From JBGSKY01 sp041740995 (GTDB taxonomy: Bacteria; Planctomycetota; Planctomycetia; Pirellulales; Pirellulaceae), in assembly GCA_041740995.1 (NCBI GenBank), contig JBGSKY010000077.1, forward strand, positions 1 to 19,682: a stretch of 19,682 nt of DNA, in the 5' to 3' direction. Both the position numbers and the translations under genes were made by a program. The notes beneath the pieces were generated by a model. That model was not told the DNA's origin. It was given only the letters and a program-made list of their open reading frames with translations, and did not search any database. Shown here one piece after another: positions 13,194 through 19,543 of this stretch (the stretch's first letter is position 1; each line of letters starts with the position of its first letter).

Positions 13194-15353
13194 TTAGCGA
13201 CTGGCGTTCCTACGCTGCATATCCGCTGCTTGAGCCTTGCGGTTCTGCTCGCGGATAAAGGCTTGCAGTTCCGAATTGACGGTCTCTTGGATCGTACCCG
13301 CCTGGGCGTTGATCTCGGCTTTAACCCCGGCGACAATCTTGTCGATCGTAGCTTTGGAATCGATATCGACTTTCACGTTTAGGTCTTGTTGGACCTTCAC
13401 GTCGGCTTGTAGTTTCTTAGCCGATGCCTCAGCGCTAGTCAGGGCCGCTGCCTCACGACCGGCAAACAACTTAGTAAAGCCGAACTTTTCGGCTTCATCA
13501 CGGTTGGCATTGCGCAAAGCTTCTTGCGTCTCGCCTGTGCCGATGCGCCCCAAGGCAGAACGCTCGCCTTCGCCAAGCGACTTGTAACCTTGCGTGTCGA
13601 GCTTCCGTTTAGCGGCGATGGCCGATCGCTTGTCCCCCAGCGACAGATCAGCAAAGCGATCCTGAGCCGATGAGATGGTATCTCTGGCTTGCTCGCCCTC
13701 ACGCTTCGACAACTCAATTCGACGCTCTAACCCTGTGATCGTCATATCGTTTAGTTTTTGCCGCTCGGACGCTTCTTGCTGTACCAAGCCTATTTCTGAC
13801 TGCTGTTGTGAAACGAGCTTACTTCGCAGCGCGGTAGAGGCTTCCAAGGCCATTTTGTTCTGTTCGCTGCTAACTTTTTGCAGTCCGGCGGTCTGGGATA
13901 ACTCGGCTTTGTACTGCTTGGTAATTTCTAATTGCCTTTCGAGTTCCTTGCGGATTCGTGCTTGCTCGTTTGCGTTGGCACCTTTGGTTGTCATTTCACC
14001 GCTGGCAACTGAGAACTGATCCTGAAGACTCGCGGATTCGTTTGCACTTTGAAGCTTGGCGGATTCACCGCTGCGGACTACACCGGCAAGCGACTGCATC
14101 TCTTCTACTCTCGCGCGGTCTTGCGCTCGCTTTTGCTCCAACGCTGCGAAGCCTTCCTCTTGTTTCCGAAACTGAGCGGCTTCGCGACGGTTCTTGAGAT
14201 ACGATGGACCCACTACCAGGGCTGTACCAGCCAATGCCAGACCGCCCACGGGACCGGCCCGCATCGCTAGTCGTGCTGCTTTCATTCCTAGCGTTTGACC
14301 CATTTGCGATCCAGCAAATTGATAGGCCGCGTCTTGAGCGATTCCCGCACCTATCTGTCCCGCATCCTGCCCACTCATCACGCCACCAACAACGGAACTA
14401 AACGCGCCAGCCGCAAACCCACCGGCACCGCCGCCACCTTTGCCCGACTTCGCATTGAACTGCGACTGAGCCGCCGCAACTTGCTTAAACTTTTGCTCAA
14501 GCACCTCAAGAGATGCGGCCAAATCTCGGTTACCGGCGGCGGCTTGTTTCAATTCGGATTGGTATCTTTCCATTGCTGCCAAATAGGCTTTCATGGCGAC
14601 TTCGCTCTGGCGTGTCTGAGCCTCTGATGCTTCACCGGCTGCTGTCTGCAATTGCTGCCGCTCTTTCCACAAAGACACCGCCTGAACAATGCTGCTGATC
14701 GTCTTCACTGTTCCCGTGCCGATCTCAACAAACCCTTTGATCGTCAACAGCGTTTGAACCAACTTTTCGACGTCTTGGTTCTTGGCTCCAAGGAACGCCA
14801 GACCACCGGCAAGCTGACCAATCCCACCAGCAACGCCTTCGGCTGACTGTGCTAGGTCACGGAAGTTTTTGCCCAACGCTGCGGAAGACTGCGCTTGCTG
14901 GCTTGCCGTATCGTTCAGCCGTTCGGACTCTGCCGATACATGCATCAAGTCGTCAAGCATTTGTGATGCTGACGCTTCGCTGGCGCTGGCTACTTGTTGA
15001 TAAGCATCGGCCAACGTCTCTAAGTCTTCCTGCATCTTGGCAGAGGCGTCATGCAGCTTGCTTGCCATCTGGCTAGACTGCTCAGCCATCGAACTGAATC
15101 GAACCTCACCACTGCTTGCAGAAGGTGTGTCGCCATCACGGGCAGACTGATGCCCCTGGGAAATGACGCTATTGGCTTCTTGGCTCGCTGCTGCAACTTG
15201 GGCAACTAACTGTCTTGAGAACTCAGCCGTCGAACCCGATAGCCGGGCCATTGTCTGTTCAACCTTGCTTGCCAGCGTTTCAAGTGCTGCCGCGCTGGCC
15301 GGATCGGACGTTAAACCGACTTTGAAAAGTACGTCGTCTTCGTAACCGCTCAT
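13194..15353 (-). CDS. Tape-measure-like coiled-coil protein (phage tail)
   Basis: 719 residues from the ATG at 15353, which has a strong GGGAGG ribosome-binding site 7 nt upstream. Architecture: long Ala/Gln/Ser-rich helices (about 10-165), a Gly/Ala section (GGIGQLAGGLAFLG), another helical block (about 235-305), a glycine-rich hydrophobic region (GKGGGGAGGFAAGAF to GPVGGLALAGTALVV, about 305-390), then charged helices and a C-terminal segment DIDSKATIDKIVAGVKAEIN. This layout is typical of tail tape measure proteins, which set tail length and help DNA cross the cell envelope. It is the only structural phage protein I can suggest here. Without tail tube, baseplate or chaperone genes beside it, a large surface or signalling coiled-coil protein remains possible. 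Confidence 0.65.
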   Translation of the reverse strand: MSGYEDDVLFKVGLTSDPASAAALETLASKVEQTMARLSGSTAEFSRQLVAQVAAASQEANSVISQGHQSARDGDTPSASSGEVRFSSMAEQSSQMASKLHDASAKMQEDLETLADAYQQVASASEASASQMLDDLMHVSAESERLNDTASQQAQSSAALGKNFRDLAQSAEGVAGGIGQLAGGLAFLGAKNQDVEKLVQTLLTIKGFVEIGTGTVKTISSIVQAVSLWKERQQLQTAAGEASEAQTRQSEVAMKAYLAAMERYQSELKQAAAGNRDLAASLEVLEQKFKQVAAAQSQFNAKSGKGGGGAGGFAAGAFSSVVGGVMSGQDAGQIGAGIAQDAAYQFAGSQMGQTLGMKAARLAMRAGPVGGLALAGTALVVGPSYLKNRREAAQFRKQEEGFAALEQKRAQDRARVEEMQSLAGVVRSGESAKLQSANESASLQDQFSVASGEMTTKGANANEQARIRKELERQLEITKQYKAELSQTAGLQKVSSEQNKMALEASTALRSKLVSQQQSEIGLVQQEASERQKLNDMTITGLERRIELSKREGEQARDTISSAQDRFADLSLGDKRSAIAAKRKLDTQGYKSLGEGERSALGRIGTGETQEALRNANRDEAEKFGFTKLFAGREAAALTSAEASAKKLQADVKVQQDLNVKVDIDSKATIDKIVAGVKAEINAQAGTIQETVNSELQAFIREQNRKAQAADMQRRNASR

Positions 15354-15381
15354 CACCAATCCTCCCAGTCACACACCAACA

Positions 15382-15415
15382 AAAAAAGCCATCAGGCACA
15401 AAGGCATGATGGCTA
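15382..15415 (-). terminator. Intrinsic terminator upstream of the tape-measure-like gene
   Basis: On the minus strand AGCCATCA pairs with TGATGGCT (plus 15408-15415 and 15388-15395) around a 12-nt loop, followed by seven T (15382-15388). It ends the transcript of the small HTH gene at 15445 before the tape-measure-like gene starts, so the latter probably needs its own promoter or read-through. Confidence 0.75.
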
Positions 15416-15444
15416 GGTTTGGTGTCAAACGGTAGGTTTGCTGA

Positions 15445-15663
15445 CTAGGCAAGTTGGCTGCGTAGCGTCTTCATACCCCGATGCAGGCCACTATGGACCT
15501 CATCCATTTTCAGATTCAAAGCGGTAGCAATCTCAGGACCAGATTGACCTGACAGCTTGAGAGTTACCAGCGATCGCAGCGTTGCGGGGAGCTTGCTCAT
15601 AGCCGATTCCACAGCGTTAGCACTTACGTTCAAATCAGCGGCAATAACAGAAAGAGCGTTCAT
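15445..15663 (-). CDS. Small sigma-region-4-like helix-turn-helix protein
   Basis: From the ATG at 15663 the product has 72 residues; the frame extends upstream to 15708 but without family support. AAAGG lies about 10 nt before this ATG. Residues about 22-70 (LPATLRSLVTLKLSGQSGPE, then IATALNLKMDEVHSGLHRGM) match the sigma-70 region 4 pattern: an LP..LR..L opening, then helix-turn-helix, then the L.RG...L recognition helix end. No region 2 is present, so it cannot be a complete sigma factor. Small region-4-like proteins act as phage transcription regulators or small terminase-like DNA binders. Which applies here is unknown. Confidence 0.7.
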   Translation of the reverse strand: MNALSVIAADLNVSANAVESAMSKLPATLRSLVTLKLSGQSGPEIATALNLKMDEVHSGLHRGMKTLRSQLA

Positions 15664-15741
15664 AGTCTTAGACCTTTTCCAAACAACAAAAAACAAAAAG
15701 AAACACAAAGTTTCGAACCAGCCACCTTGGCGGCGATTCAG

Positions 15742-16338
15742 CTAGCGGGACTGGGAATACCATGTCCCACGATTCAAAGTTCCAGCCTCAAAAGTGTGAT
15801 AGTCGGCATACTCGGCGTGGTAGTCGTGCCCTTCAACCGCACCGGTTAGCAGGTGCTCGATTCGTGTCGTAGCCGTCAGCATTTCGGACCAACGCGAAAG
15901 CAGAATGTCGGCGTCCAGCAACGCGACATCGCAAGAAAACAACAGCCCCCTGGCTACTCCTTTCCGGTACGCAGTCGGTACGATTTCCAGCGAGTAGTTG
16001 CCTTGCTGACGAAGTTCCCAAAGCAGATTTAAGAACGCCTTTTGGCCGGTCGGTAGGGCGCAAACTTCGAAGAATCGGCAATAGAGATTCATCACTAGTC
16101 GGTTGCGATCCCCTGGCGCGGGTTCCATCTGGACTAGGCCCACGATTCGGTTGTCTGCCGACCGAATGACCCACTGGGCTTGTTGCCAGCGATACTCTTC
16201 TTGAAGACTCATCGTCTGAGAGATTCGGGATAGGCTGTAGCCGTTGGCGTCACAGAGCTTGGAAAGCGTTTCCTTGAGAATCGAGCGAGAATTGCGCCAT
16301 GGATGCGCAACTGTATACGCTGGCAGATCATGCGGCAT
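15742..16338 (-). CDS. Hypothetical protein, possibly phage-related
   Basis: 198 residues, ATG at 16338 with ACAGGAA about 9 nt upstream. It is a mixed alpha/beta soluble protein without signal peptide or membrane segment. The central part (QWVIRSADNRIVGLVQMEP, then RLVMNLYCRFFE) looks like beta strands of a compact domain. The C-terminal part (LLSRWSEMLTATTRIEHLLTG) is helical. I do not recognise it. Its gene lies between the sigma-like gene and a predicted promoter (16414-16441), 78 bp before the sigma-like frame, and may be co-transcribed with it. A tail or neck accessory protein would fit the place but cannot be shown. Confidence 0.55.
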   Translation of the reverse strand: MPHDLPAYTVAHPWRNSRSILKETLSKLCDANGYSLSRISQTMSLQEEYRWQQAQWVIRSADNRIVGLVQMEPAPGDRNRLVMNLYCRFFEVCALPTGQKAFLNLLWELRQQGNYSLEIVPTAYRKGVARGLLFSCDVALLDADILLSRWSEMLTATTRIEHLLTGAVEGHDYHAEYADYHTFEAGTLNRGTWYSQSR

Positions 16339-16413
16339 GATAGAGGGTTCCTGTGTGAAAGTGACTACCGGATTCGTGGTCCGTCGCTAGCAGTTTTGTT
16401 GCTTGCTGTAGTG

Positions 16414-16441
16414 ATATTATCGGCAATCATTTGCTCGTCAA
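16414..16441 (-). promoter_or_regulatory. Predicted sigma-70 type promoter
   Basis: On the minus strand TTGACG (plus 16436-16441) and TAATAT (plus 16414-16419) are separated by 16 nt. The start point would be near 16407, about 70 nt before the ATG at 16338. This lies in the 272-bp gap 16339-16610, which otherwise holds no gene I can support. Planctomycete promoters are poorly defined, so this is moderate evidence only. Confidence 0.45.
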
Positions 16442-16610
16442 TGATCGTAAGATAACGTCACGTTTAGCGCTCAATCGCAATCACAACGATACAATTCTTG
16501 ACCGCCGATCAAGCATCAAAAAGCAGTTCGCTATCTTCGCTTAAGCGCGCCCATTTGATGCCAGTTAGATAGAGGATGGCACCTTTGAGAAGTGACGTTT
16601 CAGAGCATCG

Positions 16611-17258
16611 TCAGAGCGAAAAAATATTCCAAGTTTTTCGACTTTGCTTCGACGAACTCCGCTTCGTGCTAGGCAGCAACACCGCCGCTTGCTGGCGACC
16701 TGGACGCGCCGGGAATTGCTTGGCTCTGCGAAGAGATGCCGCTTTGCTTCGCTTCCCGATGAAGACCCATTCTTCATTACGAAAGTCGTAGCCCATTGCC
16801 TGGGCTTTGGGCAGTTGTTCGGCCCACTGACGATAGATCGCTGTCGCTTCCTGGGGTTCTTCCGTTCGCAAAGCGACTTCATAGGCGTCCCGCATCGCCT
16901 CTGTGGATTCGTTCAGTTCCGCGATCATCGCCGCGATGGCTTCCGGCTGCGGTGCTTCCTCCGGCTGATCGGCGTTTGCTACGACAGCTTTTTCGAGTTC
17001 AACCCGCGCCTGGCTAAAATGGACGGTTTGCATCGACTTGGCCGCTGCCTGGGGGCCGACATAGACCCACCCACGGCGGAAGTCGTAGCCTTTTTCGCGT
17101 GCGTCTTCGACCAGCTTGTGCCACGAACGATAGATGGCTTTCACGCGATGCACATCTGCTAGTCGCGTGATCCGCTGATAGTCCGATTCGAGTTCATCGG
17201 TCAGATGCTCAAGTGCTCGAATTACTAGCGGAACGTTTTGTTCTGCGGTGGCGGTCAT
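16611..17258 (-). CDS. Hypothetical protein with two copies of an IYRxW...GYDFR...WVxIG module
   Basis: From the ATG at 17258 (AGAGG 6 nt upstream) the protein has 215 residues. It contains two copies of a module of about 40-50 residues: first VKAIYRSWHKLVEDAREKGY, then DFRRGWVYVG (about 37-67); second ATAIYRQWAEQLPKAQAMGY, then DFRNEEWVFIG (about 139-169). Each is a helix followed by a GYDF turn and a short strand. The C-terminus is basic and Ser/Lys-rich. I do not recognise a named family. Degenerate copies of the same module occur in the gene directly upstream, which it overlaps by 50 bp, so the pair looks like an internal duplication within an operon. Function unknown; DNA or protein binding is only a guess. 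Confidence 0.6.
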   Translation of the reverse strand: MTATAEQNVPLVIRALEHLTDELESDYQRITRLADVHRVKAIYRSWHKLVEDAREKGYDFRRGWVYVGPQAAAKSMQTVHFSQARVELEKAVVANADQPEEAPQPEAIAAMIAELNESTEAMRDAYEVALRTEEPQEATAIYRQWAEQLPKAQAMGYDFRNEEWVFIGKRSKAASLRRAKQFPARPGRQQAAVLLPSTKRSSSKQSRKTWNIFSL

Positions 17259-17784
17259 TGATGGCCTCTGTCTTTGCACCCAGTGCGGGATTTGTACTGA
17301 AGTAACCAGCGAAGCCAAACCCTTTTTTACGCATCGCGGTTATGAATTCGGCTATCTCTTCGTTGATTGTCGCTTTGCCCGCGTCATCTGCTAGTCGCCG
17401 ACGCTTGCGCATTGCATCTAATTTTTCATTGGCTTGGTCCAACGTCAGCTGATTCAGATCAACAACCGGTTGCTTGATCGGCGGCATCGGCGGAATCCGA
17501 GGTTCGTCGCCAAAGCTGTTTGCGATCCATCGGCCCTGTTCGTAAACAAAACCTTCCTTGATGGCGGCCACCGACAACAGACGCCACCGCTTCGCGATCC
17601 GTGCGACGTGCTCGTTATCCCCGCGATCGATCGCTAGACCTCTCATCTCGATAAGGTCACTAAACGCCGACGCAAGCTTTTGCAGAACGATCGCCTGCCG
17701 CTCAATCTGATGATGCGTCAACGCCTCACGTACCGGCGTAGGGGTATTGTTCGTTTTGACCGAACAGTCGGTCAGGTCGCTCAT
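17209..17784 (-). CDS. Hypothetical protein related to its downstream neighbour
   Basis: From the ATG at 17784 (AAGAG about 5 nt upstream) the product has 191 residues; an open frame extends to 17892 but overlaps the HTH gene and has no start signal. It contains a recognisable copy of the neighbour's module (VARIAKRWRLLSVAAIKEGF, then VYEQGRWIAN) and a weaker one near the end (INEEIAEFITAMRKKGFGFAGYF). Between them is a proline-rich linker (EPRIPPMPPIKQP) and a basic patch (RKRRRLADDAG). The 3' end overlaps the start of the next gene by 50 bp, and the upstream HTH gene ends 24 bp before it. All three are likely one operon near the right end of the element. Function unknown. Confidence 0.6.
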   Translation of the reverse strand: MSDLTDCSVKTNNTPTPVREALTHHQIERQAIVLQKLASAFSDLIEMRGLAIDRGDNEHVARIAKRWRLLSVAAIKEGFVYEQGRWIANSFGDEPRIPPMPPIKQPVVDLNQLTLDQANEKLDAMRKRRRLADDAGKATINEEIAEFITAMRKKGFGFAGYFSTNPALGAKTEAINDRHRRTKRSASNSST

Positions 17785-17807
17785 GCGATCTCTTGCCGTC
17801 GTCCGCT

Positions 17808-18032
17808 TTATGTCGCACCTACCCTTCGTGCTTCCACGAACGCCAACAAATCTGATTTCTGGTATCGCACCGCGCCACCGATCCGAACGCAAGCGACGTC
17901 CCGCCGGTTAGTGATCGTCCACAGTGTCTTCGGACTGATCGCCAGAAACACCGCCGCTTCGTCCACGGTCAGCAATCGATCATCTGGCTTAGGCGTCGAT
18001 TTCATTGTTGCTTTTCCCATATCTTTCCCCAT
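17808..18032 (-). CDS. xis: Excisionase-like HTH protein (HTH_17/MerR-type)
   Basis: At most 74 residues; starts at 18032, 18020 or 18005 are all ATG and close together. The core LLTVDEAAVFLAISPKTLWT, followed by ITNRRDVACVRIGGAVRYQKSDLLAFVEARR, is the classic excisionase/HTH_17 winged helix: helix-turn-helix, a beta wing with the conserved R.G..VRY, then a final helix. Such proteins bend DNA at attachment sites to direct excision or act as repressors. It is the last gene before the right border, about 100 bp from the candidate attR, with repeated motifs between them that could be its binding sites. Its integrase partner lies at the other end of the element, so in the circular form they would be adjacent. 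Family call is strong; the excision role is inferred. Confidence 0.82.
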   Translation of the reverse strand: MGKDMGKATMKSTPKPDDRLLTVDEAAVFLAISPKTLWTITNRRDVACVRIGGAVRYQKSDLLAFVEARRVGAT

Positions 18033-18060
18033 TCATAACAAGACCTCGAAACAAAAGTCA

Positions 18061-18116
18061 CGACGGCTTGTCGGAATTGCCGACGGCTACTGTCGGAGAT
18101 TCCCAAAATTCGGGAA
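18061..18116. repeat. Short direct and inverted repeats beside attR
   Basis: CGACGGCT...TGTCGG occurs at 18061-18074 and 18081-18096, 20 bp apart (the second copy has two extra bases). TTCCC (18100-18104) and GGGAA (18112-18116) then form a 17-bp palindromic site with a 7-bp centre. They lie between the Xis-like gene and the att core. That is where arm-type integrase or excisionase binding sites would be expected. Confidence 0.5.
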
Positions 18117-18128
18117 AGATTTACGAAC

Positions 18129-18138
18129 TGTTACGAAG
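18129..18138. other. attR: Candidate attR core (10-bp direct repeat)
   Basis: TGTTACGAAG is identical to 2461-2470. It covers the stop codon of the integrase-tail relic (TCG TAA on the minus strand), in the same codon phase as the left copy in the integrase. A second TTACGAA lies 10 bp to its left (18121-18127). Confidence 0.5.
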
Positions 18139-18395
18139 TGACCACCAAAGCTTCAGGTTGACGCATAAGAGCTTCGCAGACAAAACCGGCTAGAAGTGCC
18201 TTTCGTTTGTCCTCTGCTGATAGAAGCGACCACAGCCTGTTCAATTGCCCTTCATCAGCTGCTTGGATGACCGCAATGACTTCTCGATTCAGGTCGTTTT
18301 CTATCGCTTCACAGACTGTATTTTGGGGGTCATTTCCAAAACGAGTGCTGTCGCCAGTGCAGCGCGCATCGACTTCGCCAGCGTTTTTACTGGGT
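18131..18395 (-). pseudogene. Probable C-terminal relic of an older integrase
   Basis: A minus-strand frame ends at 18131 and runs unbroken back through the tRNA-Asn and tRNA-Ile sequences to 18577. The part that overlaps the tRNAs (ESNLRPSS, GFEPTLCGL) is just tRNA antisense translation, a known artefact. The remaining approximately 85 residues (DARCTGDSTRFGN, then ENDLNREVIAVIQAADEG and KRKALLAGFVCEAL) resemble the variable tails of planctomycete integrases that lie beside tRNA attachment sites. No catalytic domain remains. It is most likely what is left of an integrase from an earlier element at this tRNA site. It could instead be a small unknown gene, and the family match is from memory of tail style, not from a motif. 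Confidence 0.4.
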
Positions 18396-18447
18396 TGGAA
18401 GCGGACTGTTAATCCGCAAAGCGTGGGTTCGAATCCCACCGACCTCA
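18396..18447 (+). pseudogene. tRNA-Asn(GTT) 3' half, attachment-site relic
   Basis: The anticodon arm is perfect (GCGGA stem 18401-18405, loop CTGTTAA, TCCGC 18413-18417; anticodon GTT). The variable loop, T-arm (GTGGG TTCGAAT CCCAC, 18423-18439) and 3' acceptor strand (CGACCTC plus A73, 18440-18447) are intact. The matching 5' acceptor strand GAGGTCG and the 5' half of the D-arm are absent upstream. A sharp cut in the D-region is what tRNA-targeting integrases leave at one end of an insertion. Confidence 0.75.
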
Positions 18448-18453
18448 CTTGTT

Positions 18454-18526
18454 CGGCGTGCAGCTCGATGGTCCGAGCAGCGTCCTTATAAGACGAAGGT
18501 CGAAGGTTCGATTCCTTCCATGCCGA
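18454..18526 (+). tRNA. tRNA-Ile(TAT)
   Basis: A complete 73-nt cloverleaf: acceptor CGGCGTG/CATGCCG (one G-T wobble), D-arm GCTC-GATGGTCC-GAGC, anticodon loop CTTATAA with anticodon TAT (18487-18489), 5-nt variable loop, T-arm GAAGG-TTCGATT-CCTTC and A73. CCA is not encoded. Unusual points: C at position 8 instead of T, and a G-A mismatch at the base of the anticodon stem. TAT reads AUA isoleucine codons; most bacteria use a lysidine-modified CAT tRNA for this, so a TAT species hints at a mobile or minor tRNA. Confidence 0.78.
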
Positions 18527-18556
18527 CTTGGAAGACAAACAAGCACAAATGGGATT

Positions 18557-18596
18557 GTGGCAGACAAGGTAATGCACCGGACTCTTAAAAGTCTCG
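18557..18596 (+). pseudogene. Leu-tRNA-like relic
   Basis: GTGGCAGACAAGGTAATGCAC resembles the D-arm of a type II (leucine) tRNA, and GGACT-CTTAAA-AGTCT resembles a TAA anticodon arm whose loop has lost one base. No matching T-arm or acceptor stem follows before the tRNA-Trp at 18663. Best read as a decayed tRNA; chance similarity is possible. Confidence 0.25.
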
Positions 18597-18662
18597 CAGC
18601 TTTAGCATTATCAGACTACCTCTTGGTTATCGAATCGACGGCAGGACAACATGCTATTGTAC

Positions 18663-18732
18663 AGGAATGTTCGCCTGGAAGCGGACTCGGCCTCCAATAC
18701 CGATGGACAGTGTTCGAATCACTGCGTTCCTG
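18663..18732 (+). tRNA. tRNA-Trp(CCA), somewhat divergent
   Basis: Acceptor AGGAATG pairs with CGTTCCT (18725-18731, one wobble). The D-arm TCGC-CTGGAA-GCGG is short, the anticodon loop CTCCAAT gives CCA (18694-18696), the T-arm is CAGTG-TTCGAAT-CACTG, and discriminator G73 (18732) is the base expected for tRNA-Trp. There is a C-A mismatch closing the anticodon loop and CCA is not encoded. These oddities suggest a phage- or element-derived copy, or one decaying. Confidence 0.65.
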
Positions 18733-18874
18733 CTGAGCTATGCAAAGCAAACCTTCACAGCTTGTTCTCCGTTTTCTTGTCCAGCCCGAACGAGCTTTGG
18801 CCGGCCCCAGGGCATTCGCCAATAGAAAGAGTTAACAGAAAAAGTATCGGGTTTGGCATTCTTTACACTTGCGA

Positions 18875-19543
18875 CTACTCAGAAAGCGATGCCAGTGCTC
18901 TACCGATTAGCGATTCGGCGGATTTCTGATCAATGTCTTTTGACTGAATCCGCTCAACGAACCGGTAGAACGGCTTGACCGTTCGTAAGGGCAATCTTCC
19001 ACTTCCTGTTTTACTCGGGGCGGGGTGGCTGATGCCCGGCTCTATAACCGCGACGACCATATCCGCCGAGCCGAAGAATCCCAGCGAGTTCCTCCAGCGC
19101 GAGGGTGTGTTGGAATGTTGTAAATACGCAAGAGAGAGCTTTTCGATCCCAAATTGCTTCCCCAAATCTTCGAGCGTTTTAAGTCGTGTTGTAAGTTCCT
19201 CGTCGGTCATCGATTCGGAACGCCCTTCTTCACTCACGATCATAAACGAGCGACTAAGTTGCGGAAATTTCTGTATCATCCGATCCAGCTCAACCGCCGT
19301 TGCTGTGGTTCCCGAGTTGACGTCTTTTACGTAGACCGCAACCTTCGTCTGCTCAACCTCTCCCAAAACTGGGCATTGAAATTCGTTGCTCTTATTACCC
19401 CAATAGCCGGTAGCGAAATGTGCTGCTATGTAGTGGTCAGCTTGCTTGCCACTTCGAAGCGCATCCTGAGAATCAATCTCTTGCGAGTGTGAATGCTGGG
19501 CGAGAGTGAAAAACGACAGCAAAAGGTAAACGGCTACGCGCAT
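18875..19543 (-). CDS. Secreted hypothetical protein, possibly thioredoxin-fold-like
   Basis: 222 residues, ATG at 19543. It has an N-terminal signal peptide (about 1-21, VYLLLSFFTLAQ then a likely cut near HSHSQ). The mature part has alternating strands and helices (KVAVYVKDVNS, LDRMIQKFPQL, RSFMIVSEEG, LGKQFGIEKLSLAYL, ADMVVAVIEPG). This order resembles thioredoxin-like secreted proteins of planctomycetes, but no CxxC redox motif is present; the only cysteine is in EFQCPVLG. The end (FYRFVERIQSKDIDQKSAES) is helical. It belongs to the chromosomal flank to the right of the tRNA cluster. Function unknown. The remaining 19544-19682 holds no gene I can support. Confidence 0.65.
   Translation of the reverse strand: MRVAVYLLLSFFTLAQHSHSQEIDSQDALRSGKQADHYIAAHFATGYWGNKSNEFQCPVLGEVEQTKVAVYVKDVNSGTTATAVELDRMIQKFPQLSRSFMIVSEEGRSESMTDEELTTRLKTLEDLGKQFGIEKLSLAYLQHSNTPSRWRNSLGFFGSADMVVAVIEPGISHPAPSKTGSGRLPLRTVKPFYRFVERIQSKDIDQKSAESLIGRALASLSE

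Noticed and set aside
18878..18910. tRNA D-arm-like sequence on the minus strand (AATCGGTAGAGCACTGG)
   Set aside because: It is the in-frame 3' end of the secreted-protein gene (coding ESLIGRALASLSE), and no anticodon or T-arm follows with correct pairing.
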